From contig NZ_SLVF01000008.1 in the NCBI RefSeq assembly GCF_004345365.1, positions 1-64,000 of the forward strand: a stretch of DNA of 64,000 nucleotides. Direction: 5' to 3'. The notes under the pieces are model-generated. The model worked only from the letters and a program-made list of their open reading frames with translations, was not told the origin of the DNA and ran no database searches. This stretch comes from Kribbella sp. VKM Ac-2568. Lineage in GTDB: Bacteria > Actinomycetota > Actinomycetes > Propionibacteriales > Kribbellaceae. Made by a program: the position numbers and the translations under genes. Positions 36,529 to 45,699 of this stretch are shown here, piece after piece (the first letter of the stretch is position 1; each line of letters starts with the position of its first letter).

Positions 36529-37635
36529 ATGACCGAGTCTCCCGCCTTGAAGAAGTCCCCGTTGCACGAGCGGCACGTCGCCCTCGGCGCCAAGTTCGCC
36601 GAGTTCGGCGGCTGGGAGATGCCACTGGAGTACAGCGGAGTCGTCGCCGAGCACACCGCGGTGCGGACCTCCGTGGGCGTGTTCGACGTGAGCCACCTGG
36701 GCAAGGCGACCGTCAAGGGTCCCGGCGCCGCGGCGTACGTGAACTCCTGCCTGACCAACGATCTGGGCAAGATCGCGCCGGGCCAGGCGCAGTACACCTT
36801 GTGCTGCGCGGAGGACGGCGGGGTGGTCGACGACCTGATCGCCTACCTGCATGCCGACGACGACGTGTTCCTGATCCCGAACGCGGCGAACACCGCCGAG
36901 GTGGTCCGCCGGCTTGCCGAGCAGGCGCCCGACGGGGTCGAGGTGACCAACACCCACGACGACTACGCGATCCTCGCCGTCCAGGGCACCAACAGCGACG
37001 ACGTAGTCGCCGCGATCGGCCTGCCGACCGGCCACGACTACATGTCATTCGCCGTCGCCGACTTCGCCGGTACTCCGATCGTCGTCTGCCGCACCGGGTA
37101 CACCGGTGAGCGGGGCTACGAGCTGGTGGTTCCGAACGAGGCGGCGGTCGGGGTCTTCGACGCGCTGCTGGCGGCAGGAGAGCGGTACAGCATCGTCCCT
37201 GCGGGCCTGGGCGCGCGCGACACCCTGCGGACCGAGATGGGCTATCCGCTGCACGGCCAGGACATCTCCCCGGAGATCACGCCGGTGCAGGCCCGGTCCG
37301 GCTGGGCCGTCGGCTGGAAGAAGGAGCACTTCTGGGGCGACCAGGCCCTGCGCGCGGAGAAGGAGGCCGGCCCGGCCCGGATCCTCCGCGGCCTGCGCGC
37401 GGTCGGCCGGGGCATCCCGCGGCCGCACATGAACGTGGTGGACGCCGCCGGTACGGCGGTTGGCGAGGTCACCTCCGGCACATTCTCGCCGACGCTGAAG
37501 AAGGGGATCGCGCTCGCCCTGCTGGACGCGCGCGTCAAGGAAGGCGATCAGGTCGCCGTGGACATCCGCGGCCGGCAGGAGGCGTTCGAGGTGGTGAAGC
37601 CTCCGTTCGTCACCGTCCACGTCCGCGAGAGCTGA
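36529..37635 (+). CDS. gcvT: Glycine cleavage system aminomethyltransferase (T protein)
   Basis: 368 aa. It transfers the methylene of H-protein-bound glycine to tetrahydrofolate. It starts at the ATG of MTESPALKKSPLHERHVALG; family motifs are FGGWEMPLEYSG, GVFDVSHLGK and RTGYTGERGYEL, with the catalytic Asp in ARDTLRTEMGYPLHGQD. No gcvH or gcvP is present, so the complex is scattered. The lipoylated H protein it works with depends on the lipA and lipB products. No glycine riboswitch was seen in the 104 bp upstream. Confidence 0.94.
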   Translation: MTESPALKKSPLHERHVALGAKFAEFGGWEMPLEYSGVVAEHTAVRTSVGVFDVSHLGKATVKGPGAAAYVNSCLTNDLGKIAPGQAQYTLCCAEDGGVVDDLIAYLHADDDVFLIPNAANTAEVVRRLAEQAPDGVEVTNTHDDYAILAVQGTNSDDVVAAIGLPTGHDYMSFAVADFAGTPIVVCRTGYTGERGYELVVPNEAAVGVFDALLAAGERYSIVPAGLGARDTLRTEMGYPLHGQDISPEITPVQARSGWAVGWKKEHFWGDQALRAEKEAGPARILRGLRAVGRGIPRPHMNVVDAAGTAVGEVTSGTFSPTLKKGIALALLDARVKEGDQVAVDIRGRQEAFEVVKPPFVTVHVRES

Positions 37636-37655
37636 CCAGAACCGCCCTTACTTCT

Positions 37656-37695
37656 CGGGCCGTTGCGCGGGTGTTTGTCACCCCGCAGCGGCCCG
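37656..37695 (+). terminator. Terminator after gcvT
   Basis: CGGGCCG-TTGCGC-GGGTG and CACCC-CGCAG-CGGCCCG pair around a TTTGT loop, 20 bp after the gcvT stop. Confidence 0.75.
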
Positions 37696-38166
37696 ACGGC
37701 GTTCGGAACGGTCATTCATCGGGGCATCCGGAAGTCCCGGATTGCCCGATGACTGCTGGCAAGACCGCGTTTCGAGGCCGTTCACCCATTCCGGAATGCG
37801 TTGTTCGAGTGGTGCTGGTCACTCGTCACCGGACGCGTGACGACGTTCACTCCGGGTGACAATCTGGCACAATCTGGCCACTGTCGGTGCTGTGCCGCCG
37901 CGTTTCGCGAAGGATTGCTCGCAGTCGGTAACCATTGGGTTGAAATGTTCCGGTCCGGCACCCCTTCCGGTAACGATTTGTGCACTGGTGCCGGGCACCG
38001 CTGGTTTGGGGTCACAGTGTCGGGCAGGCTAGCGCGCGGTTGTGGCAGAGGGCCGGCGTCAAGGCAATTTGACGCCGGCCCCCTGCAAGGAAAAACTCGG
38101 CACGATCTACAGACCGTTGCCGGGTCTGAAACCGGAATCTGGCCGACAGAAGCTGACGGAGCGCGA
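37696..38166 (+). promoter_or_regulatory. Long leader/promoter region of peptide importer operon
   Basis: About 470 bp without a convincing gene. It contains a perfect 6-7-6 inverted repeat CGTCAC-n7-GTGACG at 37824-37842 and an exact tandem 10-bp repeat ACAATCTGGC at 37859-37878. A 13-bp perfect stem with a 6-nt loop, GGGCCGGCGTCAA / TTGACGCCGGCCC, lies at 38050-38081. The last lies 85 bp before the first gene and could act as an attenuator. GGAG precedes the ATG at 38167. Confidence 0.5.
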
Positions 38167-39174
38167 ATGACTATTGGGCAACCTGACTCGACTGTGGGCG
38201 TCCAGGACCACCCGGCGTCCGCCGAGCCGGTTCGTCCGGCGACGGTTGCCCATGGCAAGTCCCCGCTGCGGATCGCGATGGACCGGCTGCGCAAGGACAA
38301 CGTTGCCGTCATCTGCGCCGTGATCATCCTCTTCTTCATCCTGGTCGCGGTCTTCGCGCCGCTGCTGTCCAAGATCGAGGGCCAGGACTTCGGCACCTTC
38401 CACCCCGACCTGGTCGACGAGTACGGCTACCCGACCATCGGCCTGACACCCGACCACTGGTTCAGCGTCGAGCCGAAGACCGGCCGGGACAACTTCGCCC
38501 GCTGGGTGTACGGCGCCCGCCCGTCGCTGATCGTCGCCTTCTCCGCGACCGTGTTCGGCACCATCGTCGGTGTCGTGATGGGTCTGCTGGCCGGCTTCCT
38601 CGGTGGCTGGGTGGACCGGGTGATCTCCTGGATCATCGACTTCGTCCTCAGCCTTCCGTACCTGCTGTTCGCGATCGCGCTGGTCCCGATCGTCGAGTCG
38701 ATGCGAGGCGGATCGTTCAACCTGACGCCCGAGGAACAGGCCTCGACGAGATTCTTCGTGCTGATCTTCGTGCTGTCGTTCTTCGGCTGGGCCGGCCTGG
38801 CCCGGATCATCCGCGGTGAGGTGCTGTCGCTGCGCGAGCGCGAGTTCGTGCTGGCAGCCAAGGCGATCGGAGTGCCGACCCGGCAGGTCCTGTTCAAGGA
38901 ACTGCTGCCGAACCTGGTCGCCCCGATCGTTATCTCAGCGTCACTTTCCTTGCCCGCGTATGTGACATTGGAGGCAGGCCTGTCCTTCCTCGGTGTCGGA
39001 CTGGTGGAGCCGATTCCGTCCTGGGGCCAGACGATCGCGAACGCGACGAACTGGTTCAAGGCGGACCCGATCTACCTCTGGCTTCCCGTGGTCGGCATCA
39101 CCGCACTGGTGCTCGCGCTGGCCCTACTCGGCGACTCGATCAGAGACGCCTTCGATCCCAAGACTCGCCGGTAG
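38167..39174 (+). CDS. Peptide ABC transporter permease (DppC/OppC type)
   Basis: 335 aa. The N-terminal cytosolic region (1-50) ends in MDRLRKDNVAVICAVIILFF, the OppC-like start. The transmembrane domain has the EAA-loop sequence FVLAAKAIGVPTRQVLFKEL that docks on the ATPases and the ending LGDSIRDAFDPKTRR. The ATG at 38167 was chosen for its GGAG site and family fit; the longer frame is leader sequence. It is unusual in preceding the solute-binding-protein gene, with the second permease after it. Confidence 0.88.
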   Translation: MTIGQPDSTVGVQDHPASAEPVRPATVAHGKSPLRIAMDRLRKDNVAVICAVIILFFILVAVFAPLLSKIEGQDFGTFHPDLVDEYGYPTIGLTPDHWFSVEPKTGRDNFARWVYGARPSLIVAFSATVFGTIVGVVMGLLAGFLGGWVDRVISWIIDFVLSLPYLLFAIALVPIVESMRGGSFNLTPEEQASTRFFVLIFVLSFFGWAGLARIIRGEVLSLREREFVLAAKAIGVPTRQVLFKELLPNLVAPIVISASLSLPAYVTLEAGLSFLGVGLVEPIPSWGQTIANATNWFKADPIYLWLPVVGITALVLALALLGDSIRDAFDPKTRR

Positions 39175-39215
39175 GTCGGCGATTGCCCGTGCGGCAGAAA
39201 AGGAGAAACTCCATC

Positions 39216-40973
39216 ATGCAGTGGAAACGGATTACCGCGGTGGCGGCGGGGGTCATGCTGGCCGTCGCAGCTTGCGGCAGCCCGTCCTCGAACAGCGGTA
39301 ACGAGGCCGGAGGCTCAGGCGATCTGGGTGGGGCGCAGGTCAAGGCGATCGACGCCACTGCCAAGGGCCCCGCCAAGGAGATCGACGGCGCGAAGAAGGG
39401 TGGCACCGTCACGGTGCTGTCGGACGTGACGCCCGACACCTTCGACCCCACGAACATCTACTACACCGACGGCAACCAGATCGGGAAGCTGATCTACCGG
39501 GCGCTGACCCAGTACAAGCTGGACCCGGCGAGCGGCAAGCCGACCCTGGTCCCGGACCTCGCCGAGGACCTGGGCACCAAGTCGGCCGACGGTCTGAGCT
39601 GGACCTTCAAGCTGAAGAAGGGCATCAAGTACCAGGACGGTTCGCCGGTCACGGCCGCCGACTTCGCGTACTCGATCAAGCGCTCCTTCGCGCACGACCT
39701 GTATGACGCGGGACCCACGTACCAGATCCAGTTCTTCAAGGACGGTGACAAGTACAAGGGCCCGTACGCCAGCGGTGACAACTACGCCGGTGTCGAGACG
39801 CCGGACGACAGCACCCTGGTCATCCACCTGGCCAAGAAGTTCGACGACCTGCCGTTCTACGCGGCCTTCCCGATGTTCACGCCGATCCCGAAGGCGAAGG
39901 ACACAAAGAAGAACTACGAGCAGCGTCCGATGACGACCGGCCCGTACCAGGTCACGTCGTACACCCCGGGCACCGAGCTCAAGCTGGCGAAGAACCCGAA
40001 CTGGGACCCGAACACCGACCCGGTGCGCTACCAGTACCCGGACGGCTGGGACTTCAAGTTCGCCCAGGACACCATCAAGGCACAGCGTCAGGTGCTGGCC
40101 AGCGCCGGCCCGGACGCGAACGCGCTGAACTACTCCAACCTGGACGTCAGCCTGCTGCCCGAGGTCAAGGACCAGAGCCAGCTCGTCAAGGGCCCCGGCC
40201 CCTGCACGCAGATGTACACGATGGACGCGCGCAAGATCCCGCTCGAGGTGCGCAAGCTGATCGCCAAGGCGCACCCGACCGACTCGTGGCGCAAGGTTGC
40301 CGGTCTGAACCCGTCGGACTCGCCGCCTGCCTCCACCATCCTGCCGCCGGCCGTCCCGGGCTTCGAGAAGTACGAGCTCCCGGGTCTGACCGGTACCGGT
40401 AAGGGTGCCGAGGACGACGCCGTCGCCGCCGAGGTGAAGTCGGAGCTGGCCAAGCTGGGCAAGTCGAACTTCGAGCTGAGCTGGTACTACTCGATCGACG
40501 ACAAGATCTCCACCCAGGTGACCCAGCTGCGCAAGCAGGTCTACGAGAAGGCCGGCTTCAAGGTTCGCGCCATCGGTGTTCCGAAGGCCAAGCTGCGCAC
40601 CTTCGTCGGTGACCAGAACGCTCCGGTCAACATCGGCAAGACCCCGGCCGGCTGGTGCTCCGACTGGCCGAGCGGCACCTCCTGGTTCCCGGTGCTGTTC
40701 AAGTCCGACGCGATCGAGCTGGGCAACTCCGTCGGTCAGCTGCAGGACAAGGCTCTGGACGCCGAGATCGACCGCGTGTCGGCCATGACTCCGGACGAGC
40801 AGCTCAAGGAGTGGTCGAAGGTCGACAAGATGATCCTGGAGAAGTACCTCCCGGTCGTCCCGCTGTACTACACCGGTACCAACTCGCCGGTCGGGAAGAA
40901 CATCGGTCACGCCGTCAACGACATGACCCAGGGTCTGCCCGAGTTCACCTCGATCTACCTGAAGCAGCCCTGA
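39216..40973 (+). CDS. Extracellular peptide-binding lipoprotein (SBP family 5)
   Basis: 585 aa. The type II signal peptide MQWKRITAVAAGVMLAVAAC ends in lipobox AVAAC, so it is lipid-anchored outside the membrane. SBP_bac_5 features follow: GGTVTVLSDVTPDTFDPTNI near residue 60, PTLVPDLAEDLGTKSADGLS, KSADGLSWTFKLKKGIKYQD and MTTGPYQVTSY. It probably binds oligopeptides. AAAAGGAG lies upstream. Coding uses near-uniform optimal codons (AAG, GGT/C), suggesting high expression. A 17-bp perfect hairpin follows the gene. Confidence 0.9.
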   Translation: MQWKRITAVAAGVMLAVAACGSPSSNSGNEAGGSGDLGGAQVKAIDATAKGPAKEIDGAKKGGTVTVLSDVTPDTFDPTNIYYTDGNQIGKLIYRALTQYKLDPASGKPTLVPDLAEDLGTKSADGLSWTFKLKKGIKYQDGSPVTAADFAYSIKRSFAHDLYDAGPTYQIQFFKDGDKYKGPYASGDNYAGVETPDDSTLVIHLAKKFDDLPFYAAFPMFTPIPKAKDTKKNYEQRPMTTGPYQVTSYTPGTELKLAKNPNWDPNTDPVRYQYPDGWDFKFAQDTIKAQRQVLASAGPDANALNYSNLDVSLLPEVKDQSQLVKGPGPCTQMYTMDARKIPLEVRKLIAKAHPTDSWRKVAGLNPSDSPPASTILPPAVPGFEKYELPGLTGTGKGAEDDAVAAEVKSELAKLGKSNFELSWYYSIDDKISTQVTQLRKQVYEKAGFKVRAIGVPKAKLRTFVGDQNAPVNIGKTPAGWCSDWPSGTSWFPVLFKSDAIELGNSVGQLQDKALDAEIDRVSAMTPDEQLKEWSKVDKMILEKYLPVVPLYYTGTNSPVGKNIGHAVNDMTQGLPEFTSIYLKQP

Positions 40974-41018
40974 TCTTCAGTCAGGGTGACGAACATCTGA
41001 TTCAGTAGTTCCGACGGT

Positions 41019-41053
41019 GGGGTGGTGCCCGGACCTGGTCCGGGCACCACCCC
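41019..41053 (+). terminator. Perfect 17-bp intercistronic hairpin after binding-protein gene
   Basis: GGGGTGGTGCCCGGACC-T-GGTCCGGGCACCACCCC, a perfect palindrome around a single T. It sits 45 bp after the binding-protein stop and 20 bp before the next permease start. Inside an operon it more likely stabilises the upstream mRNA or causes partial termination than ends transcription. Confidence 0.75.
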
Positions 41054-41073
41054 GATCGGTGAGGAGATAGCCC

Positions 41074-42066
41074 GTGTTGTACTTCGTGGCGCGACGTCTG
41101 GTGAGCGCCCTCAGCGTCGTGCTGGTCACGCTGATCGCGACCTTCGCGCTGTTCTTCATCGCTCCGACCGACCCGGCCGGGGCGATCTGCGGCGACCGCA
41201 ACTGCACCCAGGAGCGGTACAACGAGATCAAACAGAATCTGCACCTGGACAAGCCCAAGGTGCAGCAGTTCGCGGAGTACACCGCCGGGATCTTCGTCGG
41301 CCGGGACTTCGAGACGTCCGGCGTGGTGCAGCACTGCAGTGCGCCGTGCCTCGGGTTCTCCTTCAAGAACGACCGGCCGGTCACCCAGATGCTGGCCGAC
41401 CGGTTGCCGGTGACGGTGTCGCTGGTCGCCGGCTACGCGGTCATCGTGCTCACCATCGGCGTCTATGTCGGGTCGATGGCAGCCAAACGAAGAGGCACCT
41501 TCGGCGACCGCGCGCTGATGACCAGCACGCTGGTGGTCAGTTCGGTGCCGTACTACATCGTGGCGCTGATGATCGCGCTCTACCTGACCATCCTCTACCC
41601 GATCCTGCCCCGCGGCGGCTGGACGCCACCGTCCGAGAGCGTGGGGAAGTGGTTCCTCGGGTTGCTGACACCTTGGCTGGTGCTCGGCATCTACAGCTGT
41701 ACCTCGTACGCCCGGTACTCCCGCGGCTCGATGGTGGAGACGCTGAGCGAGGACTTCATCCGGACCGCGCGGGCCAAGGGCCTGTCCGACCGGGTGGTCA
41801 CCTACAAGCACGCGCTCCGCTCGGGCCTGATCCCGGTCATCACGATCTTCGGCCTCGACGTGGCCGGCAGCCTGGCCGGCGCGATCTTCACCGAGCGCAT
41901 CTTCGACCTGCCAGGCCTCGGCGTCCTGGTGCTCGACAGCCTGAACAACTACGACCTGCCGGTGATCATGGGCACGGTGCTCGTCGCCTCGGTCATCCTG
42001 GTAGTCATGAACTTCCTGGTGGACATCGCCTACAGCATCATCGACCCGCGGGTCAGGCTCGCATGA
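41074..42066 (+). CDS. Peptide ABC transporter permease (DppB/OppB type)
   Basis: 330 aa from a GTG with GAGGAGATAG upstream. MLYFVARRLVSALSVVLVTL is the typical OppB start. An extracytoplasmic loop (35-105) is followed by five helices with the EAA loop FIRTARAKGLSDRVVTYKHAL. Two Cys-containing loop segments (ICGDRNCTQERY, VQHCSAPCLG) might form disulfides outside the cell. Its stop overlaps the ATG of the first ATPase gene. It pairs with the permease at 38167. Confidence 0.9.
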   Translation: MLYFVARRLVSALSVVLVTLIATFALFFIAPTDPAGAICGDRNCTQERYNEIKQNLHLDKPKVQQFAEYTAGIFVGRDFETSGVVQHCSAPCLGFSFKNDRPVTQMLADRLPVTVSLVAGYAVIVLTIGVYVGSMAAKRRGTFGDRALMTSTLVVSSVPYYIVALMIALYLTILYPILPRGGWTPPSESVGKWFLGLLTPWLVLGIYSCTSYARYSRGSMVETLSEDFIRTARAKGLSDRVVTYKHALRSGLIPVITIFGLDVAGSLAGAIFTERIFDLPGLGVLVLDSLNNYDLPVIMGTVLVASVILVVMNFLVDIAYSIIDPRVRLA

Positions 42067-43235
42067 CGACACCGGAGAACGAAGGACGGAAGGACACCCC
42101 CGACACGATGGTCGGCACCGTACCCGGCGACGGCCCAGTTCTGCCGGACGCCAAGCGCAACCCGTCGATCGCGACCCGGGAGCGTCGCGACACGGCGTAC
42201 ACGCCCAGTGGCGAGACGCCGTACCTGGTCGTGCAGGACCTCACGGTCCAGTTCCCGACCGCGGACGGGCTGGTCAGCGCTGTCAACGGCCTGAGCTACG
42301 CCGTACCGCTCGGCCGCACGCTGGCGATCGTGGGTGAGTCCGGTTCCGGCAAGTCCGTGTCGAGCATGGCCGTGATGGGCCTGCACGACCGGAAGCGGAC
42401 CAAGATCAGCGGCTCGATCCAGCTCGGCGGCGACGAGATCGTCGGGATGCCGGAGAACGAGCTGATGAAGGTCCGCGGTGACGCGGTCGCGATGGTGTTC
42501 CAGGACCCGCAGTCGTCGCTGCACCCGCTCTACACGGTGGGCAACCAGATCTCCGAGGCGTACCGGGTGCACCACAAGGTGTCCAAGGACGTCGCGAAGA
42601 AGCGCGCCCTGGAGATGCTCGACCTGGTCGGCATCCCGAACCCGATCCGCCGGTTCAAGCAGTACCCGCATGAGTTCTCCGGCGGTATGCGGCAGCGCGC
42701 GATGATCGCGATGGGTCTGGTCAACGACCCGAAGCTGGTGATCGCGGACGAGCCGACCACCGCGCTCGACGTCACCGTCCAGGCGCAGATCCTGGACCTG
42801 CTGAACAACCTGCAGAAGGAGTTCGGCTCTGCCATCGTGCTGATCACCCACGACCTGGGTGTGGTGGCCGAGATGGCCGACGACGTGCTGGTGATGTACG
42901 CCGGCCGCTGCGTGGAGTACGGCACCGCCGAGGACGTGCTGGCCCGGCCGCGGATGCCCTACACCTGGGGTCTGCTCGAGTCGATCCCGACCGTCTCGGC
43001 CGCGAGCGAGAAGCTCCGCCCGATCAAGGGTCTGCCGCCGTCGCTGCTGAGCCTTCCGGGCGGCTGTTCGTTCAACCCGCGCTGCCCGTACACGGACCGC
43101 GTGAAGGGCGAACGCTGCACCACAGACCTGCCCGAGCTGCTTCCGGTCGACGGTGCCGGCGCGCACACGTCCCGTTGCCACCTGCACGACAAGGCCTCGA
43201 TCTACGAGGCCGAGGTCGCGCCGAGACTGGGCTGA
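42063..43235 (+). CDS. Peptide ABC transporter ATP-binding protein (DppD/OppD type)
   Basis: 390 aa from the ATG coupled to the permease stop. A disordered N-terminus of about 55 residues is longer than usual. Walker A GESGSGKSV, signature EFSGGMRQRAMI, Walker B LVIADEPTTALD and ITHD are intact. The C-terminal oligopeptide domain has a probable iron-sulfur or structural cysteine set (GGCSFNPRCPY, ERCTTDLP, SRCHL), as in OppD/DppD. It energises import together with the next gene. Confidence 0.92.
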   Translation: MTTPENEGRKDTPDTMVGTVPGDGPVLPDAKRNPSIATRERRDTAYTPSGETPYLVVQDLTVQFPTADGLVSAVNGLSYAVPLGRTLAIVGESGSGKSVSSMAVMGLHDRKRTKISGSIQLGGDEIVGMPENELMKVRGDAVAMVFQDPQSSLHPLYTVGNQISEAYRVHHKVSKDVAKKRALEMLDLVGIPNPIRRFKQYPHEFSGGMRQRAMIAMGLVNDPKLVIADEPTTALDVTVQAQILDLLNNLQKEFGSAIVLITHDLGVVAEMADDVLVMYAGRCVEYGTAEDVLARPRMPYTWGLLESIPTVSAASEKLRPIKGLPPSLLSLPGGCSFNPRCPYTDRVKGERCTTDLPELLPVDGAGAHTSRCHLHDKASIYEAEVAPRLG

Positions 43236-43243
43236 GGAGAGAG

Positions 43244-44311
43244 ATGAGCAAGACAGTGCGCAACGCAGACGCAGCCTCGGCCGGCAGCAGCAGCGCCACC
43301 CCGCTGCTGCAGGTCCGGGACCTCAAGATGCACTTCCCGATCAAGGAGGCCGCGGGACTGGGCCGGACCAGGAAGGTCGTCCAGGCCGTCGACGGGGTCA
43401 GCTTCGACCTGCAGCGCGGCGGCAGCCTAGGCCTGGTCGGCGAGTCCGGCTGTGGCAAGTCGACGACCGGTCGGATGATCACCCGGCTGCTCACCCCTAC
43501 CGCGGGACAGATCCTCTTCAAGGGCACGGACATCGCCCAGCTGAAGGAGAGGGAGCTGCGCCCGTTCCGGCGTGAGCTGCAGATCGTGTTCCAGGACCCG
43601 TACAGCTCGCTGAACCCGCGGCAGACGGTCAGCAACATCATCAGCACGCCGTTGCGGGTGCACAACCTGGTGAAGAAGGGCAAGGAGCTCGAGCGGGTCC
43701 AGGAACTCCTGGAGCGGGTCGGCCTCAACCCGGAGCACCACAACCGGTACCCGAACGAGTTCTCCGGCGGTCAGCGCCAGCGCATCGGCATCGCCCGGGC
43801 GCTCGCGGTGGAGCCCGAGGTGATCATCGCCGACGAGCCGGTGTCCGCGCTGGACGTGTCCATCCAGGCCCAGGTGATGAACCTGCTGGAGGACCTGCGC
43901 CGCGACCTCGGTATCGCCTTCGTGTTCATCGCGCACGACCTCGGCGTGGTCCGGCACTTCTGTGACCAGGTCGCGGTGATGTACCTGGGCAAGATCGTCG
44001 AGCAGGGCCCGCGCGAGCAGATCTACAGCGCTCCGCAGCACCCGTACACCCAGGCGCTGCTGTCGGCCGCACCCGACCTCGGCACCATCCGCGGCGTGCC
44101 GCCGAAGGAGCGGATCCGGCTGGTCGGCGACGTGCCGTCCCCGATCGACCCGCCGAGCGGTTGCCGGTTCCGGACCCGCTGCTGGAAGGCCGAGGACATC
44201 TGCGCCACCCAGGAGCCGCCGCTGATGACCCAGGCCCAGTCGGGCCCCGGCCACACGGCTGCATGCCACTTCGCCGAGCCGAAGATCGACCTGACCGCCG
44301 CGACGGCCTGA
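43244..44311 (+). CDS. Peptide ABC transporter ATP-binding protein (DppF/OppF type)
   Basis: 355 aa from the ATG at 43244 with GAGGAGAG just upstream. Walker A GESGCGKST, the Q loop FQDPYSSLNPRQ, signature EFSGGQRQRIGIA, Walker B IIADEPVSALD and IAHD are intact. The C-terminal cysteine motif is GCRFRTRCWKAEDIC. It forms the heterodimeric motor with the previous gene and closes the operon before a strong terminator. Confidence 0.92.
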   Translation: MSKTVRNADAASAGSSSATPLLQVRDLKMHFPIKEAAGLGRTRKVVQAVDGVSFDLQRGGSLGLVGESGCGKSTTGRMITRLLTPTAGQILFKGTDIAQLKERELRPFRRELQIVFQDPYSSLNPRQTVSNIISTPLRVHNLVKKGKELERVQELLERVGLNPEHHNRYPNEFSGGQRQRIGIARALAVEPEVIIADEPVSALDVSIQAQVMNLLEDLRRDLGIAFVFIAHDLGVVRHFCDQVAVMYLGKIVEQGPREQIYSAPQHPYTQALLSAAPDLGTIRGVPPKERIRLVGDVPSPIDPPSGCRFRTRCWKAEDICATQEPPLMTQAQSGPGHTAACHFAEPKIDLTAATA

Positions 44312-44322
44312 GCAACGCCAAG

Positions 44323-44357
44323 AAGAAAGGCCCCCGCCGCCGGCGGGGGCCTTTCTT
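44323..44357. terminator. Bidirectional terminator of peptide importer operon
   Basis: AAGAAAGGCCCCCGCCG pairs with CGGCGGGGGCCTTTCTT around a minimal loop. The A-run and T-run flanks let it work in both directions, and the convergent LtrA gene ends 3 bp beyond it. Confidence 0.9.
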
Positions 44358-44359
44358 CG

Positions 44360-45589
44360 TCACCCGGCTGATTCGTGGTGGTGACGGAGCACGTCACGTT
44401 CGCGGGCGTAGTGGATGGACTCGTAGGCGACCAGCGCCGCCAGCAGAGCAGCCAGTACTGCGAGTTGGCCTAGCGCCGGCACGTCTGTGAGGGTCAGCGC
44501 GGCCACGATCGCCAGAGCGGCGGTGATCAGCCGGCTGACGCCGAGGGTGTGCGTGGTCCGCCACTTGAAGCCGACGTGGCCCAAGAGATAGAGGACAACC
44601 CCGCCGAAGAGGGCGAAGAGGCCGATGCCCTTCAACGGGTCGTCGAGGTGGTGGTGCTCGGTGTCGCCGACGTACTCGAGGACCTTCTTCAGACCGAGGG
44701 CGAGCAGCACGATGCCGGCCACCATCGGGAAGTGCAGGAACGTATAGGCGTCGCGGGCGAGCTTCGGGCTGGTCTCCGGCGGTTCGGCGGCCAGGGCCTG
44801 CTCGCCGTAGTGCACCGCCGCGTCGAAGTAGATCCACCACAGCGCCGAGGCGATGGCCAGGCCGAGGAGTGAGGCGATGATGATCGGCCAGGAGATCGGC
44901 AGGTCGGTAACGCCGACGCCGATCGCCACGATCGACTCGCCCAACGCGATGATGATGATCAGCCCGTGCCGTTCGGCGAAGTGCGCCGCCGAGCGGAGCC
45001 TCCAGCCGCGTGCGTCGATCAGGTAGGTGCCGCCGTAGTCGGCCGCGAGGGCGAGTGCCCAGAGCAGCGTCTGGGTGTTCCCGTGGAACTGCGAGGCGAC
45101 CAGCAGCAACGCGGTACCGGCGAGCATTGAGGGGGCGAACCGGAGCAGCGTCCGGCGCAGCACTCTGTCGCCGTCGGCGATCAGCCAGAACAACCACAGG
45201 TGCATCGCCCGGAACGCGAAGTACGCGAGGGCGATCACCACCGGACCGAACAGACCGCCCGGGAGGTCGTGGAACGCCTCGGGGATGGCCAGCGCGATCA
45301 GGAACATCGCCGCCATCGCCGCGAGCATCACGCCGCGGACGGACCCCTCGTCGGCCTTCACCAGGTTGCACAACCAGGAGAACCCGATCCAGCTCCACCA
45401 GAGCAGCCCGATCAGCAGCACGCCGCGCAGTACGCCGTGCCAGGTCATTTCGTGCGCCATCAGCGCGGTGATCTGGGTCAGGGCGAACACGAATACCAGG
45501 TCGAAGAACAACTCGAGCGTCGTGACCGACTGATCCTCAGAGGTGGCCTCCGCCCGGATCGGCACCTTCCGAGTCGTCATACGGCTCAT
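44360..45589 (-). CDS. Low temperature requirement protein A (LtrA) family membrane protein
   Basis: 409 aa from the ATG at 45589; an ATG three codons later is equally possible, as neither has a clear Shine-Dalgarno. The diagnostic N-terminal motif VTTLELFFDLVFVFALTQIT is followed by about twelve hydrophobic helices, and the central AERHGLIIIIALGESIVAIG matches LtrA. The molecular function of the family is unknown. It diverges from an alcohol dehydrogenase gene across a short region with a perfect inverted repeat, so the two may share control. Confidence 0.88.
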   Translation of the reverse strand: MSRMTTRKVPIRAEATSEDQSVTTLELFFDLVFVFALTQITALMAHEMTWHGVLRGVLLIGLLWWSWIGFSWLCNLVKADEGSVRGVMLAAMAAMFLIALAIPEAFHDLPGGLFGPVVIALAYFAFRAMHLWLFWLIADGDRVLRRTLLRFAPSMLAGTALLLVASQFHGNTQTLLWALALAADYGGTYLIDARGWRLRSAAHFAERHGLIIIIALGESIVAIGVGVTDLPISWPIIIASLLGLAIASALWWIYFDAAVHYGEQALAAEPPETSPKLARDAYTFLHFPMVAGIVLLALGLKKVLEYVGDTEHHHLDDPLKGIGLFALFGGVVLYLLGHVGFKWRTTHTLGVSRLITAALAIVAALTLTDVPALGQLAVLAALLAALVAYESIHYARERDVLRHHHESAG

Positions 45590-45605
45590 TGTGTCCGATC
45601 CGGCG

Positions 45606-45624
45606 GTTATCGGAAGGCGATAAC
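45606..45624. promoter_or_regulatory. Perfect inverted repeat in divergent promoter
   Basis: GTTATCG-GAAGG-CGATAAC (7-5-7) lies between the LtrA gene and the alcohol dehydrogenase gene, 16 bp before the LtrA start. Symmetry and location fit a repressor operator, possibly for the IclR-type regulator downstream. Confidence 0.5.
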
Positions 45625-45699
45625 GCCCCTTTCGCCACACCGGGAGCACCGACACCATCGGACCCACCGATCCCCAAGACCGGAGGGAAGTGGCCCCAG

